Source: RFSX01 sp965230215 (GTDB lineage Bacteria; Bacteroidota; Bacteroidia; Chitinophagales; Saprospiraceae). Taken from it: a stretch of DNA of 64,000 nucleotides. Of the stretch, positions 45,401-53,060 are shown one piece after another (positions within the stretch are counted from its first letter, which is position 1; the number at the start of each line of letters is the position of its first letter). Where the stretch lies: assembly GCA_965230215.1 (NCBI GenBank), contig CBDDKN010000001.1, positions 1,612,001-1,676,000 on the forward strand. The letters are read 5' to 3'. The translations under genes and the position numbers were made by a program. The notes beneath the pieces were generated by a model. That model searched no databases and was not told where the DNA came from. It saw only the letters and a list, made by a program, of their open reading frames with translations.

Positions 45401-45816
45401 TGATGGAGTTTGACAGAATTACAGAGCGCGGTGGTGTTCTTGGAGCCATGGAGACGATGTACCAAAGATCCAAGATCCAGGAAGAAAGTATGTATTATGA
45501 ACATCTTAAGCACTCTGGTCAATATCCTATTATTGGCGTTAACACATTCCTGAGTTCCAAGGGATCTCCTACCATCATTCCAAGTGAAGTTATACGTGCC
45601 ACAGAGGAAGAAAAACAGGATCAAATCGATGCTGTACTGGCACTTAATAACCGATATGAAACTGAAAGTAAAGCCTTGATCTCTGAGTTACAATCAGCTG
45701 CTGTACGCAATGAAAATATGTTTGAAGTCCTGATGGAGGTGAGTAAGAAATGTAGTTTGGGTCAGATTACTAAGGCACTCTTCGAAGTGGGAGGCCAATA
45801 CAGAAGGAATATGTAA
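42412..45816 (+). CDS. icmF: Fused isobutyryl-CoA-type mutase with G-protein chaperone (IcmF)
   Basis: IcmF is a single-chain B12-dependent acyl-CoA mutase that carries its own G-protein chaperone. The 1134-residue protein has an N-terminal cobalamin domain with the base-off His in FDGHDAA near residue 25 and IFGGGGGVI, a MeaB-like GTPase domain with GTGGAGKSS near residue 203, and a mutase TIM barrel from about residue 570 with GLYPFKRQGEDPTRMFAGEG and SISGYHIAEAGANPISQ. The Phe in YPFKR in place of the Tyr/Arg set of methylmalonyl-CoA mutase points to isobutyryl/butyryl-CoA or related substrates. The ATG at 42412 is chosen over an upstream TTG. Confidence 0.93.
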   Translation: MIQTEKYTPKNKIRIVTAASLFDGHDAAINIMRRIIQSTGVEVIHLGHDRSVEEVVNTAIQEDVQAIAMTSYQGGHNEYFKYMYDLLKERGADHIKIFGGGGGVILPEEIKDLMDYGITRIYSPDDGRAMGLQGMINDLVEKCDFPVGNNLNGQVKELSPKNHKAIARLISAAENFPDQAKDSLDYIHNKNKESFIPVLGITGTGGAGKSSLVDELVRRYLIDFEDKTLAVISVDPSKRKTGGALLGDRIRMNAINNERVYMRSLATRQSNLALSKYVHEAIEILKASGFDLIILETSGIGQSDTEILDHSDVSLYVMTPEFGAATQLEKIDMLDFADIVAINKFDKRGALDALRDVRKQYQRNHNLWDTDPDLMPVFGTIASQFNDPGMNTLYRKIIDTITEKTEVKFDSSLQTSKELSEKIYIIPPARVRYLSEISENNRAYDKRVNEQYEVAQSLYGIYKAIESISGQNVEFNSNGISLSDSDNQTVTALIEQFNKIKLDLDPHYWEIICGWEEKRNRYKNEIYKFQVRDKELKIETHTKSLSHLDIPKVALPRYVSWGDILRWSLQENVPGEFPFTAGLYPFKRQGEDPTRMFAGEGGPERTNKRFHYVSMGLPAKRLSTAFDSVTLYGHDPAHRPDIYGKIGNSGVSVCCLDDAKKLYSGFNLADPMTSVSMTINGPAPMLLAYFMNAAIDQQCELYIKEHGLEKEVEQKINALYPNGDRPKYNAEIPEGNDGLGLMLLGVTGDQVLPKDVYQKIKNDTLSKVRGTVQADILKEDQAQNTCIFSTEFALRLMGDVQEYFIDKNVRNFYSVSISGYHIAEAGANPISQLAFTLANGFTYVEYYLSRGMDINKFGPNLSFFFSNGVDPEYAVIGRVSRRIWSKALKLKYGANPRAQMLKYHIQTSGRSLHAQEIDFNDIRTTLQALYAIYDNCNSLHTNAYDEAITTPTEESVRRAMAIQLIINKELGLAKNENPLQGSFIIEELTDLVEEAVLMEFDRITERGGVLGAMETMYQRSKIQEESMYYEHLKHSGQYPIIGVNTFLSSKGSPTIIPSEVIRATEEEKQDQIDAVLALNNRYETESKALISELQSAAVRNENMFEVLMEVSKKCSLGQITKALFEVGGQYRRNM

Positions 45817-45821
45817 AAAAA

Positions 45822-45849
45822 GAAGGAGGCCACCTTTGGTACCTCCTTC
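45822..45849 (-). terminator. Strong minus-strand terminator-like hairpin after icmF
   Basis: GAAGGAGG (45822-45829) pairs with CCTCCTTC (45842-45849). On the minus strand it is followed by T7, while on the plus strand no T-run follows. It lies 5 bases after the icmF stop, yet the only gene in its reading direction is icmF antisense. It may act weakly on icmF or terminate an unannotated minus-strand transcript. Confidence 0.5.
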
Positions 45850-46045
45850 AGAACAGCTATTTAACGTGAAATTCGGTTCATAAAATTATTTAACTAAACC
45901 CAGTAAAAATCTATCTATCATATTGGCCACTGAGTTTAAACGTGCAATAGCCGTCCGAAATATCAGCTTTTTATAGACAGATTATCAATTATATCCGTGT
46001 ATTAATGGCGTTTTTGTAAACAGGTAAACACTTTTCTAAAAGAAA

Positions 46046-46780
46046 TTGAGAATAATTTCCACCGTACCATCCATTACTGAATTGCTTCATGATCTCAATC
46101 TGGAGGATGAAGTGGTAGGAATCACCAAATTTTGTGTCCATCCTGAGAAGTGGTTTCGAAACAAGCCGCGCATTGGTGGTACCAAAACCCTGGACATAGA
46201 AGGCATTGAAAAGCTCCAACCAGATCTTATCATTGCCAACAAAGAGGAAAACACAAGAGAACAAATAGAACTGCTAAGCAAAAACTTTGAAGTCTTGCTT
46301 ACCGATATAAAGACAAGCGATGATGCACTGAATATGGTCACTGAAATAGGTAGAAAAACAAACAGACTTGACCAAGCTAAAAACCTGAAAACACAGCTTG
46401 CGGAAATTTATGAGAATATTGAACGTCACCCAACGGGGATTAGATGTGCTTATCTGATTTGGAACCAACCAATGATGACCGTTGGTAATGACACCTACAT
46501 TCATCACATGATCAACAAAATGGGCATGGTAAATGTCTTTTCTGATAAGACCAGATACCCCGAAACCAATCTGAATCAAATCATTGAACTGAATACAGAT
46601 GTGCTATTGCTATCATCTGAACCTTTTCCATTCAAACAAAAGCATATCAACGAATTCAAAACAGCTCTGGATAATACCAAATGTCTTCTTGTTAATGGGG
46701 AGATATTCAGTTGGTATGGTTCCCGCCTACTCCATGTACAATCGGAAACAAAACAAATGTTGGATAGCATTTACAGCTAA
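46046..46780 (+). CDS. BtuF/FepB-like helical-backbone metal receptor without signal peptide
   Basis: The 244-residue protein matches the periplasmic-binding fold for cobalamin and iron-siderophores: MRIISTVPSITELLHDL, VVGITKFCVHPEKW, KPRIGGTKTLDIEGIEKLQPDLIIA and GEIFSWYGSRL. The only start after an in-frame stop at 46037 is a TTG at 46046, and no signal peptide is visible, which is unusual for a periplasmic receptor though seen in some Bacteroidota members. No ABC transporter genes are next to it. Its place just after icmF fits a role in corrinoid handling (inference). Confidence 0.8.
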   Translation: MRIISTVPSITELLHDLNLEDEVVGITKFCVHPEKWFRNKPRIGGTKTLDIEGIEKLQPDLIIANKEENTREQIELLSKNFEVLLTDIKTSDDALNMVTEIGRKTNRLDQAKNLKTQLAEIYENIERHPTGIRCAYLIWNQPMMTVGNDTYIHHMINKMGMVNVFSDKTRYPETNLNQIIELNTDVLLLSSEPFPFKQKHINEFKTALDNTKCLLVNGEIFSWYGSRLLHVQSETKQMLDSIYS

Positions 46781-46828
46781 TAAGCTATTTTAAATATATT
46801 TAGAGTACACTTCACTAAAAACTATAAA

Positions 46829-47458
46829 ATGCAAAAACCAGGTTGGGCAACAGTAATAGGCGTCATAATGCTACTTATTGGCGGCTGTGGAGGTCTTGAT
46901 AATTTTGGCGACACGAAGGCCGAAGAGATGATGCAAAAGCAGGAGGCAATCCTCGATGAATTGGAAGCTGATATTTCAGTTGAACAGGACAGTCTCGAAC
47001 AAGCAGAAGTTCTGGACAGTAACGATCAGAAAATCATTAAGATACTCGGAGATACAATCGTCAAAGACAGCAATGACAATGTTAGTGTCAAGGAGACCAT
47101 TCGAAATATTACGAGAATGTCAGATTATCGTCTTGAGTGGATTAAGAAATTTGGTTATATAGGATTGTTTATTTCTCTCCTTTTCATAGTTGCAGGAATT
47201 ATGTTTCTAACCCAAAGAAAATATACCATTCAAGTAGCTATATTGGTATTGGCCATTAGTCTTGTAGTAGGCATCTTCCAATTTATAATCTATCGCTCTG
47301 ATACTGGTACAAGTGAGATGATGAGTAAGGTAGCCAACGTAGAAATATATGTCAGTATATTTATTGATATCGTCCTCCTGATTACGATTATGGTATTGGA
47401 TAAGAGCTACTACAATGAGGCTCATTTTGAAAACGCAGACTATTACGATGGACAGTAA
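46829..47458 (+). CDS. Membrane protein with coiled coil, unknown
   Basis: The 209-residue protein has an N-terminal hydrophobic segment ending near a GGCGG that could be a lipobox, an acidic coiled-coil region (about residues 30-70), and three further membrane segments (LFISLLFIVAGIMF, VAILVLAISLVVGIF, VEIYVSIFIDIVLLIT). I do not recognise the family. Its last 11 bases overlap the start of the DUF2891 gene, which suggests translational coupling with the 5-oxoprolinase operon. Confidence 0.65.
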   Translation: MQKPGWATVIGVIMLLIGGCGGLDNFGDTKAEEMMQKQEAILDELEADISVEQDSLEQAEVLDSNDQKIIKILGDTIVKDSNDNVSVKETIRNITRMSDYRLEWIKKFGYIGLFISLLFIVAGIMFLTQRKYTIQVAILVLAISLVVGIFQFIIYRSDTGTSEMMSKVANVEIYVSIFIDIVLLITIMVLDKSYYNEAHFENADYYDGQ

Positions 47459-48542
47459 GTTAATCAGGCCATTATTAATTCTGCTTTCCCTGTCCTTATT
47501 TCAATGTAAGCAAGCTGAGGTACAGACAGAACCTGAAGATTTCGTTTCAAAGGTAAACCTGGATATAAATGAAGCCAACAGGCTGGCCAACTTGCCTTTG
47601 GAGTGTATTCAAAACCCATTACCTTATAAATCAGGTCTGATCATAGCAAAAGAAGAAGACTTGCAGATGCCTGTGGTACACCACCCTGCTTTCTACGGAT
47701 GTTTTGATTGGCATTCAGCTGTTCATGGCCATTGGTCTCTAATTTATTTATTGAAGCAGTATCCGGAATTAGATTCTGCATCGGAAATCAGAAATAAGAT
47801 TAGCGAGAACCTGTCGAAAAGCAATATTCAGAAAGAAATAGAATACTTCAAACTCAACAAGTATTCAGAGTCCTTTGAAAGAACATATGGATGGGCCTGG
47901 CTATTAAAACTGCAAGAAGAATTACTGGACTGGGAAGATAACGATGCAGAGAAATGGGCTGACAATATTAAGCCTTTAGCTGATCATATTGCCAAGGCAT
48001 ACATTGAATATTTACCTAAACTCGTATATCCTATACGTGTAGGTGAGCATAGTAATACTGCTTTTGGTCTTAGCTTTGCCTATGACTATGCTCAATATGT
48101 GGGCCATGATAGTCTTGAAAATGCCATCAAAAAGGCAGCATTAAGATTTTACTCAGATGATAAGAATTGTCCTATAAGTTGGGAACCCAGTGGCTATGAT
48201 TTTCTATCTCCCTGCCTGCAAGAGATCGATATAATGAGAAAAGTTTTGGAGAAAGATGAGTTCAATTCCTGGCTAAGTGATTTTCTTCCTGGTCTCGAAA
48301 ATGGGAACCTGGAGCTGGAACCTGGAAAAATTATTGACAGATCGGATGGCAAACTGGTACATCTGGACGGCTTAAATTTCTCAAGAGCCTGGTGTCTATA
48401 CCCGCTTGATGATAATGTACTGGCCCAGCAGATTGCAGATCAGCACATGTTGTATTCGCTTAACAAAATAGTAGACGGGGATTATGCTGGTCAGCATTGG
48501 CTAGCATCATTTGCTTTATACGCTTATAAAAGCAAATCGTAA
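47448..48542 (+). CDS. DUF2891 family lipoprotein
   Basis: The 364-residue product has a lipoprotein signal (LLILLSLSLFQCKQ) and the DUF2891 pattern HHPAFYGCFDWHSAVHGHW near residue 76, ERTYGWAWLLKLQEEL and a conserved LVYPIRVGEHSNTAFGL. The biochemical role of DUF2891 is unknown, but to my knowledge its genes often sit beside 5-oxoproline genes (DUF969/DUF979, pcp, pxp), as here. I chose the ATG at 47448, inside the end of the preceding gene. It is 6 bases from the transporter gene. Confidence 0.85.
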   Translation: MDSKLIRPLLILLSLSLFQCKQAEVQTEPEDFVSKVNLDINEANRLANLPLECIQNPLPYKSGLIIAKEEDLQMPVVHHPAFYGCFDWHSAVHGHWSLIYLLKQYPELDSASEIRNKISENLSKSNIQKEIEYFKLNKYSESFERTYGWAWLLKLQEELLDWEDNDAEKWADNIKPLADHIAKAYIEYLPKLVYPIRVGEHSNTAFGLSFAYDYAQYVGHDSLENAIKKAALRFYSDDKNCPISWEPSGYDFLSPCLQEIDIMRKVLEKDEFNSWLSDFLPGLENGNLELEPGKIIDRSDGKLVHLDGLNFSRAWCLYPLDDNVLAQQIADQHMLYSLNKIVDGDYAGQHWLASFALYAYKSKS

Positions 48543-48548
48543 TCAGTC

Positions 48549-49739
48549 ATGAGATTGAAAAGGTACTTCGGACCCAGCACCTTGGTGACGGCAGCATTTA
48601 TAGGGCCAGGAAGTATCACGCTATGCAGTATCGCCGGAGTGCAATCGGGCTACAGCCTTCTATGGGCTTTAATCCTTTCTGGCTTGACCACCATTGTACT
48701 TCAAGAAATGGCGGCCAGACTTGGTTATCAAACAGCTAAGGGTATTCCAGAGGCCTTGCACGAAATTTCTTTAAATAAATTTTTCAAATACACCTTATTC
48801 CTTTTCATCTTCTCTGCGATTATCATAGGTAATGCAGCATACGAAGCTGGTAACATTTCAGGAGCAGCTCTTGGACTTGAGTTGCTGTTCGATAATTCCA
48901 GATACTGGGCTTTAGCTGTAGGTGTATTTTCTGCTATTATTTTGTATCTCGGAAAATACAAATGGATCGAGAACATGCTTATTAGCTTGGTACTTGTCAT
49001 GAGTACATGTTTTTTGATTACCGCCTTCATTGTTTTTCCAGATCTAAAAGAACTATTAAAGGGCTTTTTTCCCAGCAGAGTTAATAGTGAGGAATTATTA
49101 CTTGTGTCTGGCTTAATTGGGACAACAGTTGTGCCCTATAATCTATTTCTTCACGCTTCGGTGATTTCAAAGAAGTGGGACAAATCAAAGAATATTAAAG
49201 ACTTACGTATTGAAAGTATCGTTAGTATAACTTTAGGTATAATAATATCAGCACTTATTGTCATTGTGGCTGCTGCTTCAAGGGAAAGCATCAGCAATAT
49301 TTCAAATGCGGCCGACTTAGCCGTTCAACTTGAACCCTTGGTTGGAAGTTATGCTTCAAAGTTAATGGGTATAGGTCTCTTTGCGGCAGGTTTCTCGTCT
49401 GCCTTGACTGCCGCATTGGCTGCAGCCTATGTGGCTAAGGGTATTTTTAAATTTGAAGGAGGTGAACAAGACCTAGGATTTAAATTGGTATGGTTGAGTA
49501 TTATCATCATTGCCTGTACAGTGACATTACTTAGAGTTGACCTGATCGCAATAATAAAGTTTGCACAATTAACGAATGCCCTTATCCTTCCAAGCATCGC
49601 AATATTCCTTTTATACCTCTGTAATAAAGCTAGTATTATGGGTGATCTTCGCAATAAGCTATCTCAGAACATAATAGCATCTATTTTCATCTTTATTTCA
49701 ATTGGGATAGCATTAAGGACTCTAATCATTCTGTTCTAA
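48549..49739 (+). CDS. NRAMP-like transporter of the 5-oxoprolinase operon
   Basis: The 396-residue membrane protein has about eleven spans and the NRAMP-like signature FGPSTLVTAAFIGPGSITLC at its N terminus. The typical divalent-metal motif DPGN is replaced by FIGPGSI, which is the pattern of the NRAMP-related proteins found next to pxpABC; these may move 5-oxoproline or a related organic acid rather than metals. It is followed by pxpA after 59 bases. Confidence 0.85.
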   Translation: MRLKRYFGPSTLVTAAFIGPGSITLCSIAGVQSGYSLLWALILSGLTTIVLQEMAARLGYQTAKGIPEALHEISLNKFFKYTLFLFIFSAIIIGNAAYEAGNISGAALGLELLFDNSRYWALAVGVFSAIILYLGKYKWIENMLISLVLVMSTCFLITAFIVFPDLKELLKGFFPSRVNSEELLLVSGLIGTTVVPYNLFLHASVISKKWDKSKNIKDLRIESIVSITLGIIISALIVIVAAASRESISNISNAADLAVQLEPLVGSYASKLMGIGLFAAGFSSALTAALAAAYVAKGIFKFEGGEQDLGFKLVWLSIIIIACTVTLLRVDLIAIIKFAQLTNALILPSIAIFLLYLCNKASIMGDLRNKLSQNIIASIFIFISIGIALRTLIILF

Positions 49740-49798
49740 TAACGAATAAGAGAGTTTGGAGACAAATTCATAACTTGAATACTTAATGAAAGAGAAGA

Positions 49799-50536
49799 AT
49801 GGATATAAACTGTGATATGGGAGAAGTACACCCCATTAATGGTGGCAATAATGATGCATCTTTGATGCCCTACATCAATTCATGCAATATATGTTGTGGC
49901 TTTCACTCTTCCTATCCACAACTTATAGATACAACGATCAAAATGGCTGTTCAACACAGTCTCAAAATTGGAGCCCATCCATCATATAATGACAGGGATA
50001 ATTTTGGTAGAATTTCAATGGATCAAAGTTTGGATATCACCTTATCCGATATTAAATATCAAGTCTGTGCACTCAAATCAATGACAGAATCATATGGTGC
50101 AAGATTAAATCATATTAAAGCCCACGGAGCGCTTTACCATGACTTACATACCAATGAGGCTCTTAGTAATGGCTTTGTACAATTGATAAAATCTATTGAT
50201 TCAAATTTAAAAATCTTTGGCATGCCAGATTCTACACTTGCTCGCAGTTGTAAGAAGCATGGAGTCCAATTTATCAACGAGGTATTTGCAGACAGGAGAT
50301 ATCTGGACGCCCATACCTTGGTACCAAGATCACAAAAAGATGCTGTACTACACGAAGCAGGTAAAATCATTAAACAATTGGACCTATTACTGGAAAATAA
50401 AGTCATGGGTTTGAATGGGCGTTTATATGAAATAAAAGCAGACACCATCTGTATTCATAGTGATACAAAAAATGCATTATCAATAGCGCAGATTATTTAC
50501 AATCATCTCCATGGGCCGCATGTCAAGGACAAATAA
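49799..50536 (+). CDS. pxpA: 5-oxoprolinase subunit A (LamB/YcsF family)
   Basis: PxpA, with PxpB and PxpC, hydrolyses 5-oxo-L-proline to glutamate at the cost of ATP. The 245-residue protein has DINCDMGE at the start, NICCGFHS near residue 33, KIGAHPSYNDRDNFGR and NHIKAHGALYHDL, all typical. It overlaps pxpB by about 17 bases. Confidence 0.94.
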   Translation: MDINCDMGEVHPINGGNNDASLMPYINSCNICCGFHSSYPQLIDTTIKMAVQHSLKIGAHPSYNDRDNFGRISMDQSLDITLSDIKYQVCALKSMTESYGARLNHIKAHGALYHDLHTNEALSNGFVQLIKSIDSNLKIFGMPDSTLARSCKKHGVQFINEVFADRRYLDAHTLVPRSQKDAVLHEAGKIIKQLDLLLENKVMGLNGRLYEIKADTICIHSDTKNALSIAQIIYNHLHGPHVKDK

Positions 50537-51236
50537 CATATCAGATCTGGAATTAAATATTAGAGTTTTTGAAAAATCCTTTATTCTGATTACATCTGAG
50601 GCAAGCTCAAAAAATGATTTCCGGTCATTAAGCAGATCGATACTACAAGCGGAATTAGACTTCGTAGATGAAAAGATCATAGCTGAAAATGAAATTTGTC
50701 TTAAGCTGAATTCAAGCTTCAATTATCAGGACATTTCTAAAATTAATGCCTTAGCATTGGAGAAAAAAAGCTCAAACAAATCATGGGAGCTTCCGGTGCT
50801 TTTCAAGGAAACTGATGATATGGCAATCATCTGTGAAAAAGCCAATCTGACTTTTGAGCAAATCATTGAAATAATTACCAGCCAAACACTTACGGCCAGC
50901 ATGCTTGGCTTCCTCCCGGGGTTCGTATATATGGAAGGGCTCCCAAAGAAAATTCAAATCGAGAGGAAGGGCCGACCAAAAAAGAATATCGAATCGGGAA
51001 GCTTTGCCATAGCTTCTAAATATGCTGGCATCTATAATCTTACCAGTCCGGGGGGCTGGTATGTGTTGGGGTCTACCCCTTGTTCAATTTCAAGCAATAA
51101 GAAAATACCCCCTAACCCAATTAAAATAGGTGATAATATAAAAATAGTTGTAATTGACGAACAACAGTATAGTGAAATCAAGTCTAGAAACTTAAACCTG
51201 GTCCAATACAATGAAGAACTTAGAAATATTAAATAA
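50520..51236 (+). CDS. pxpB: 5-oxoprolinase subunit B (KipI-like)
   Basis: This is the KipI-type cyclophilin-like subunit of the 5-oxoprolinase. The 238-residue product has the family segments LPVLFKE, TASMLGFLPGFVYMEGLP and GSFAIASKYAGIYNLTSPGGWYVLGSTP. Start is the ATG at 50520 or the in-frame ATG at 50511; both lie inside the end of pxpA. The N-terminal 80 residues are less conserved. It overlaps pxpC by 26 bases. Confidence 0.92.
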   Translation: MSRTNNISDLELNIRVFEKSFILITSEASSKNDFRSLSRSILQAELDFVDEKIIAENEICLKLNSSFNYQDISKINALALEKKSSNKSWELPVLFKETDDMAIICEKANLTFEQIIEIITSQTLTASMLGFLPGFVYMEGLPKKIQIERKGRPKKNIESGSFAIASKYAGIYNLTSPGGWYVLGSTPCSISSNKKIPPNPIKIGDNIKIVVIDEQQYSEIKSRNLNLVQYNEELRNIK

Positions 51237-52071
51237 TGCTCCTTATACCAGCATCCAGGATGAAGGACGTCATGGTTATGCACAGTATGCAATTCCCAGG
51301 TCAGGTGTAATGGACCCCAAAGCCATGTATGCTGCAAATGAAATTCTAGGGCTGCCTTATGAAAGTCCAGTCATAGAATTCAATCTTGTTCCTTCAAAAA
51401 TTAAATTTCATGATGAAACAAAAATTGCACTAACCGGAGCCAATATGCATTTCAGGATAAATGGACAAGAGGTAAATAACTACGCGCATATAGACATCAA
51501 TAAGGGAGATGTTCTATCAGGTCAATGGGCTAGTTCAGGAGCCAGGGCTTATCTGCAAGTTCAAGGTGTATTCCAGTCCCAAAAGGATTATGGCTCTGCA
51601 TCTACCTATCCTCCAGGACGATTAGGTTTTAATAATGGTCGAATTTTAAAAAAGGGAGACGTCCTGTATTGGAAGGAAAAAAATAGCCGTCCCAAGGCAG
51701 ACATAAGGATACCTGATTATAATGAAAGAAGGCCAATAAAAATATTTCCGGGACCAGAATTCTATATGTTAGATAAGGAGTGTATTAAAAAACTCAAGCA
51801 TTCTCAATTTGATATAGATGCAAGCAGTAATAGAATGGCTGCAAAATTACGTACGCGTCTTCCGAGCACTAAGTTTAAGGAAATGAAATCAAGCAAAGCC
51901 ATATTAGCTGGATTCCTTCAGTTGACTTCTGAAGGTGAAGTAATCATAATATTGCAAGACGGCCAAACCACAGGAGGTTATCCTCGAATCGCATTTATCA
52001 AGGATCAGGATCTGGCGATTTTCAACCAAATCAGGCCAATGGAAAAATTCAGATTCGAGCTTCAACAATAG
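51211..52071 (+). CDS. pxpC: 5-oxoprolinase subunit C (KipA-like)
   Basis: This is the KipA/biotin-dependent-carboxylase-like subunit of the 5-oxoprolinase. The 286-residue product has APYTSIQDEGRHGYAQYAIPRSGVMD (as separate motifs) near the N terminus, ALTGANM near residue 76, KIFPGPE near 178 and TTGGYPRIAFI near the C terminus. It ends the operon and overlaps the convergent Rof-like gene by 10 bases. Confidence 0.93.
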   Translation: MKNLEILNNAPYTSIQDEGRHGYAQYAIPRSGVMDPKAMYAANEILGLPYESPVIEFNLVPSKIKFHDETKIALTGANMHFRINGQEVNNYAHIDINKGDVLSGQWASSGARAYLQVQGVFQSQKDYGSASTYPPGRLGFNNGRILKKGDVLYWKEKNSRPKADIRIPDYNERRPIKIFPGPEFYMLDKECIKKLKHSQFDIDASSNRMAAKLRTRLPSTKFKEMKSSKAILAGFLQLTSEGEVIIILQDGQTTGGYPRIAFIKDQDLAIFNQIRPMEKFRFELQQ

Positions 52072-52304
52072 TTTTGAAGCTTATGTCCATCGATTGAAAT
52101 GATCTGATCGAACCTTATATCCAATTCGTATTCTGTCAACTTTAAATACTCTCCAGTGCCATCATTATACCATGTCTCTATCATGGATACAAGTTCTTTT
52201 TCGCCAGCATTTTCTGAGAATCTAATGCTTACACTTCTTTTTAATGTCGCATAATGCTCAATCAAATCGACAAATGTGCATGATATGGGTTTGTAAGGTT
52301 TCAT
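52062..52304 (-). CDS. Rho-binding antiterminator (Rof) family protein
   Basis: The 80-residue protein has the Rof/YaeO-like small beta-barrel pattern: YKPISCTFVDLIEHYATLKR at the start, then EYLKLTEYELDIRFDQIISIDGHKL. Rof binds Rho and inhibits termination in E. coli. The call rests on pattern memory and the short length. It is a single-gene unit whose 3' end overlaps pxpC by 10 bases. The repeat cluster begins 50 bases upstream of its start. Confidence 0.7.
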   Translation of the reverse strand: MKPYKPISCTFVDLIEHYATLKRSVSIRFSENAGEKELVSMIETWYNDGTGEYLKLTEYELDIRFDQIISIDGHKLQNYC

Positions 52305-52353
52305 GCATTAATAACCATTCATAGGCATGGTAGGTTTCAATTCTTTTTGATCC

Positions 52354-52965
52354 AACCACGCCATCAGGCGTGGAGGGGATGCCCCTTGCGATGCACAGGC
52401 AAGAGGACATAAAAAAAGCCCTAACACTTTCGTGTTAAGACTTCTATCGTGAGGATACGCAGACCATGAACCACAAGGGTTCATGGTGCACTCGAACTAT
52501 GAGCGAATGACGAGGAAACAAGATTGACTAAATGTCAATCTTGAATAAGCGAACCACGCCATCAGGCGTGGAAGGGATGCCCCATTGCTGCACAGGCAAG
52601 AGGACATAAAAAAAAGCCCTAACACTTTCGTGTTAAGAGCGTGAGGATACGCAGACCTCATGGGTTCATGGTGCACTCGAACTATGAGCGAATGCTTTCC
52701 TCAACCGAGGAAACAAGATTGACTAAATGTCAATCTTGAATGAGCGAACCACGCCATCAGGCGTGGAGGGGATGCCCCATTGCGATGCACAGGCAAGAGG
52801 ACATAAAAAAAGCCCTAACACTTTCGTGTTAAGACTTCTACGTGAGGATGTGAAGCGCTCTAAACCAACTGAGCTATACCCTCTTCTTATTTCTATATTC
52901 TATTGGTTTTCGAACCACGCCATCAGGCGTGGAGGGGATGCCCCTTGCGATGCACAGGCAAGAGG
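52354..52965. repeat. Tandem cluster of four GC-rich palindromic repeat copies
   Basis: A 52-54 base core recurs at 52354-52406, 52552-52603, 52747-52800 and 52913-52965 (start-to-start 198, 195 and 166 bases). The core contains the perfect hairpin CCACGCC-ATCA-GGCGTGG, then GGGGATGCCCC and TTGCGATGCACAGGCAA. Copies 1 to 3 are followed by a terminator-like hairpin TAACAC-TTTC-GTGTTA with an A-tract (T-run on the minus strand), and between copies lie AAGATTGAC-TAAAT-GTCAATCTT and, once, CCATGAACC-ACAAG-GGTTCATGG. No protein gene is supported in 52305-53233. Looks like a palindromic mobile or recombination-prone repeat. Confidence 0.85.
52855..52885 (-). pseudogene. tRNA 5'-half fragment, copy 1
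   Basis: On the minus strand this reads as a tRNA 5' half: GAGGGTATAGCTCAGTTGG, then TTTAGAGC closing the D stem (GCTC/GAGC). The anticodon arm, T arm and 3' acceptor half do not follow, so it is not a functional tRNA. The sequence recalls Bacteroidota tRNA-Val. It lies between repeat copies 3 and 4. Confidence 0.75.
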
Positions 52966-53031
52966 TTCACTCATTTCAAAGGTCCGTTTAGGACCTTTGA
53001 TTCTGACTATTCGTCAGAACCAATCACTCAT

Positions 53032-53060
53032 GCTCTAAACCAACTGAGCTATACCCTCTT
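53032..53060 (-). pseudogene. tRNA 5'-half fragment, copy 2
   Basis: This is a 29-base exact duplicate of the tRNA half at 52855-52885. It is followed on the minus strand by two perfect hairpins, TTCTGAC-GAATA-GTCAGAA and TCAAAGGTCC-TAAAC-GGACCTTTGA, and then by CCTCTT, which pairs with AAGAGG at the start of the fragment. The whole stretch could fold as a tRNA-like multibranch structure, but with no normal anticodon or T arm. Confidence 0.75.

Noticed and set aside
42412..45816. Methylmalonyl-CoA mutase assignment for the B12 mutase
   Set aside because: The fused MeaB-like GTPase and the YPFKR in place of the MCM substrate-site pattern mark IcmF instead.
48549..49739. Manganese/iron transporter (MntH) assignment
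   Set aside because: The metal-binding DPGN motif is replaced by IGPGSI and the gene is embedded in the 5-oxoprolinase operon.
52354..52965. CRISPR array
   Set aside because: Only four copies with 166-198 base spacing; the repeat is a multi-hairpin core, the intervals are themselves similar to each other, and no cas gene is present.
52855..53060. Complete tRNA genes
   Set aside because: Only the 5' acceptor strand and D arm are present; no anticodon loop or T arm with GGTTCGA follows on the minus strand.
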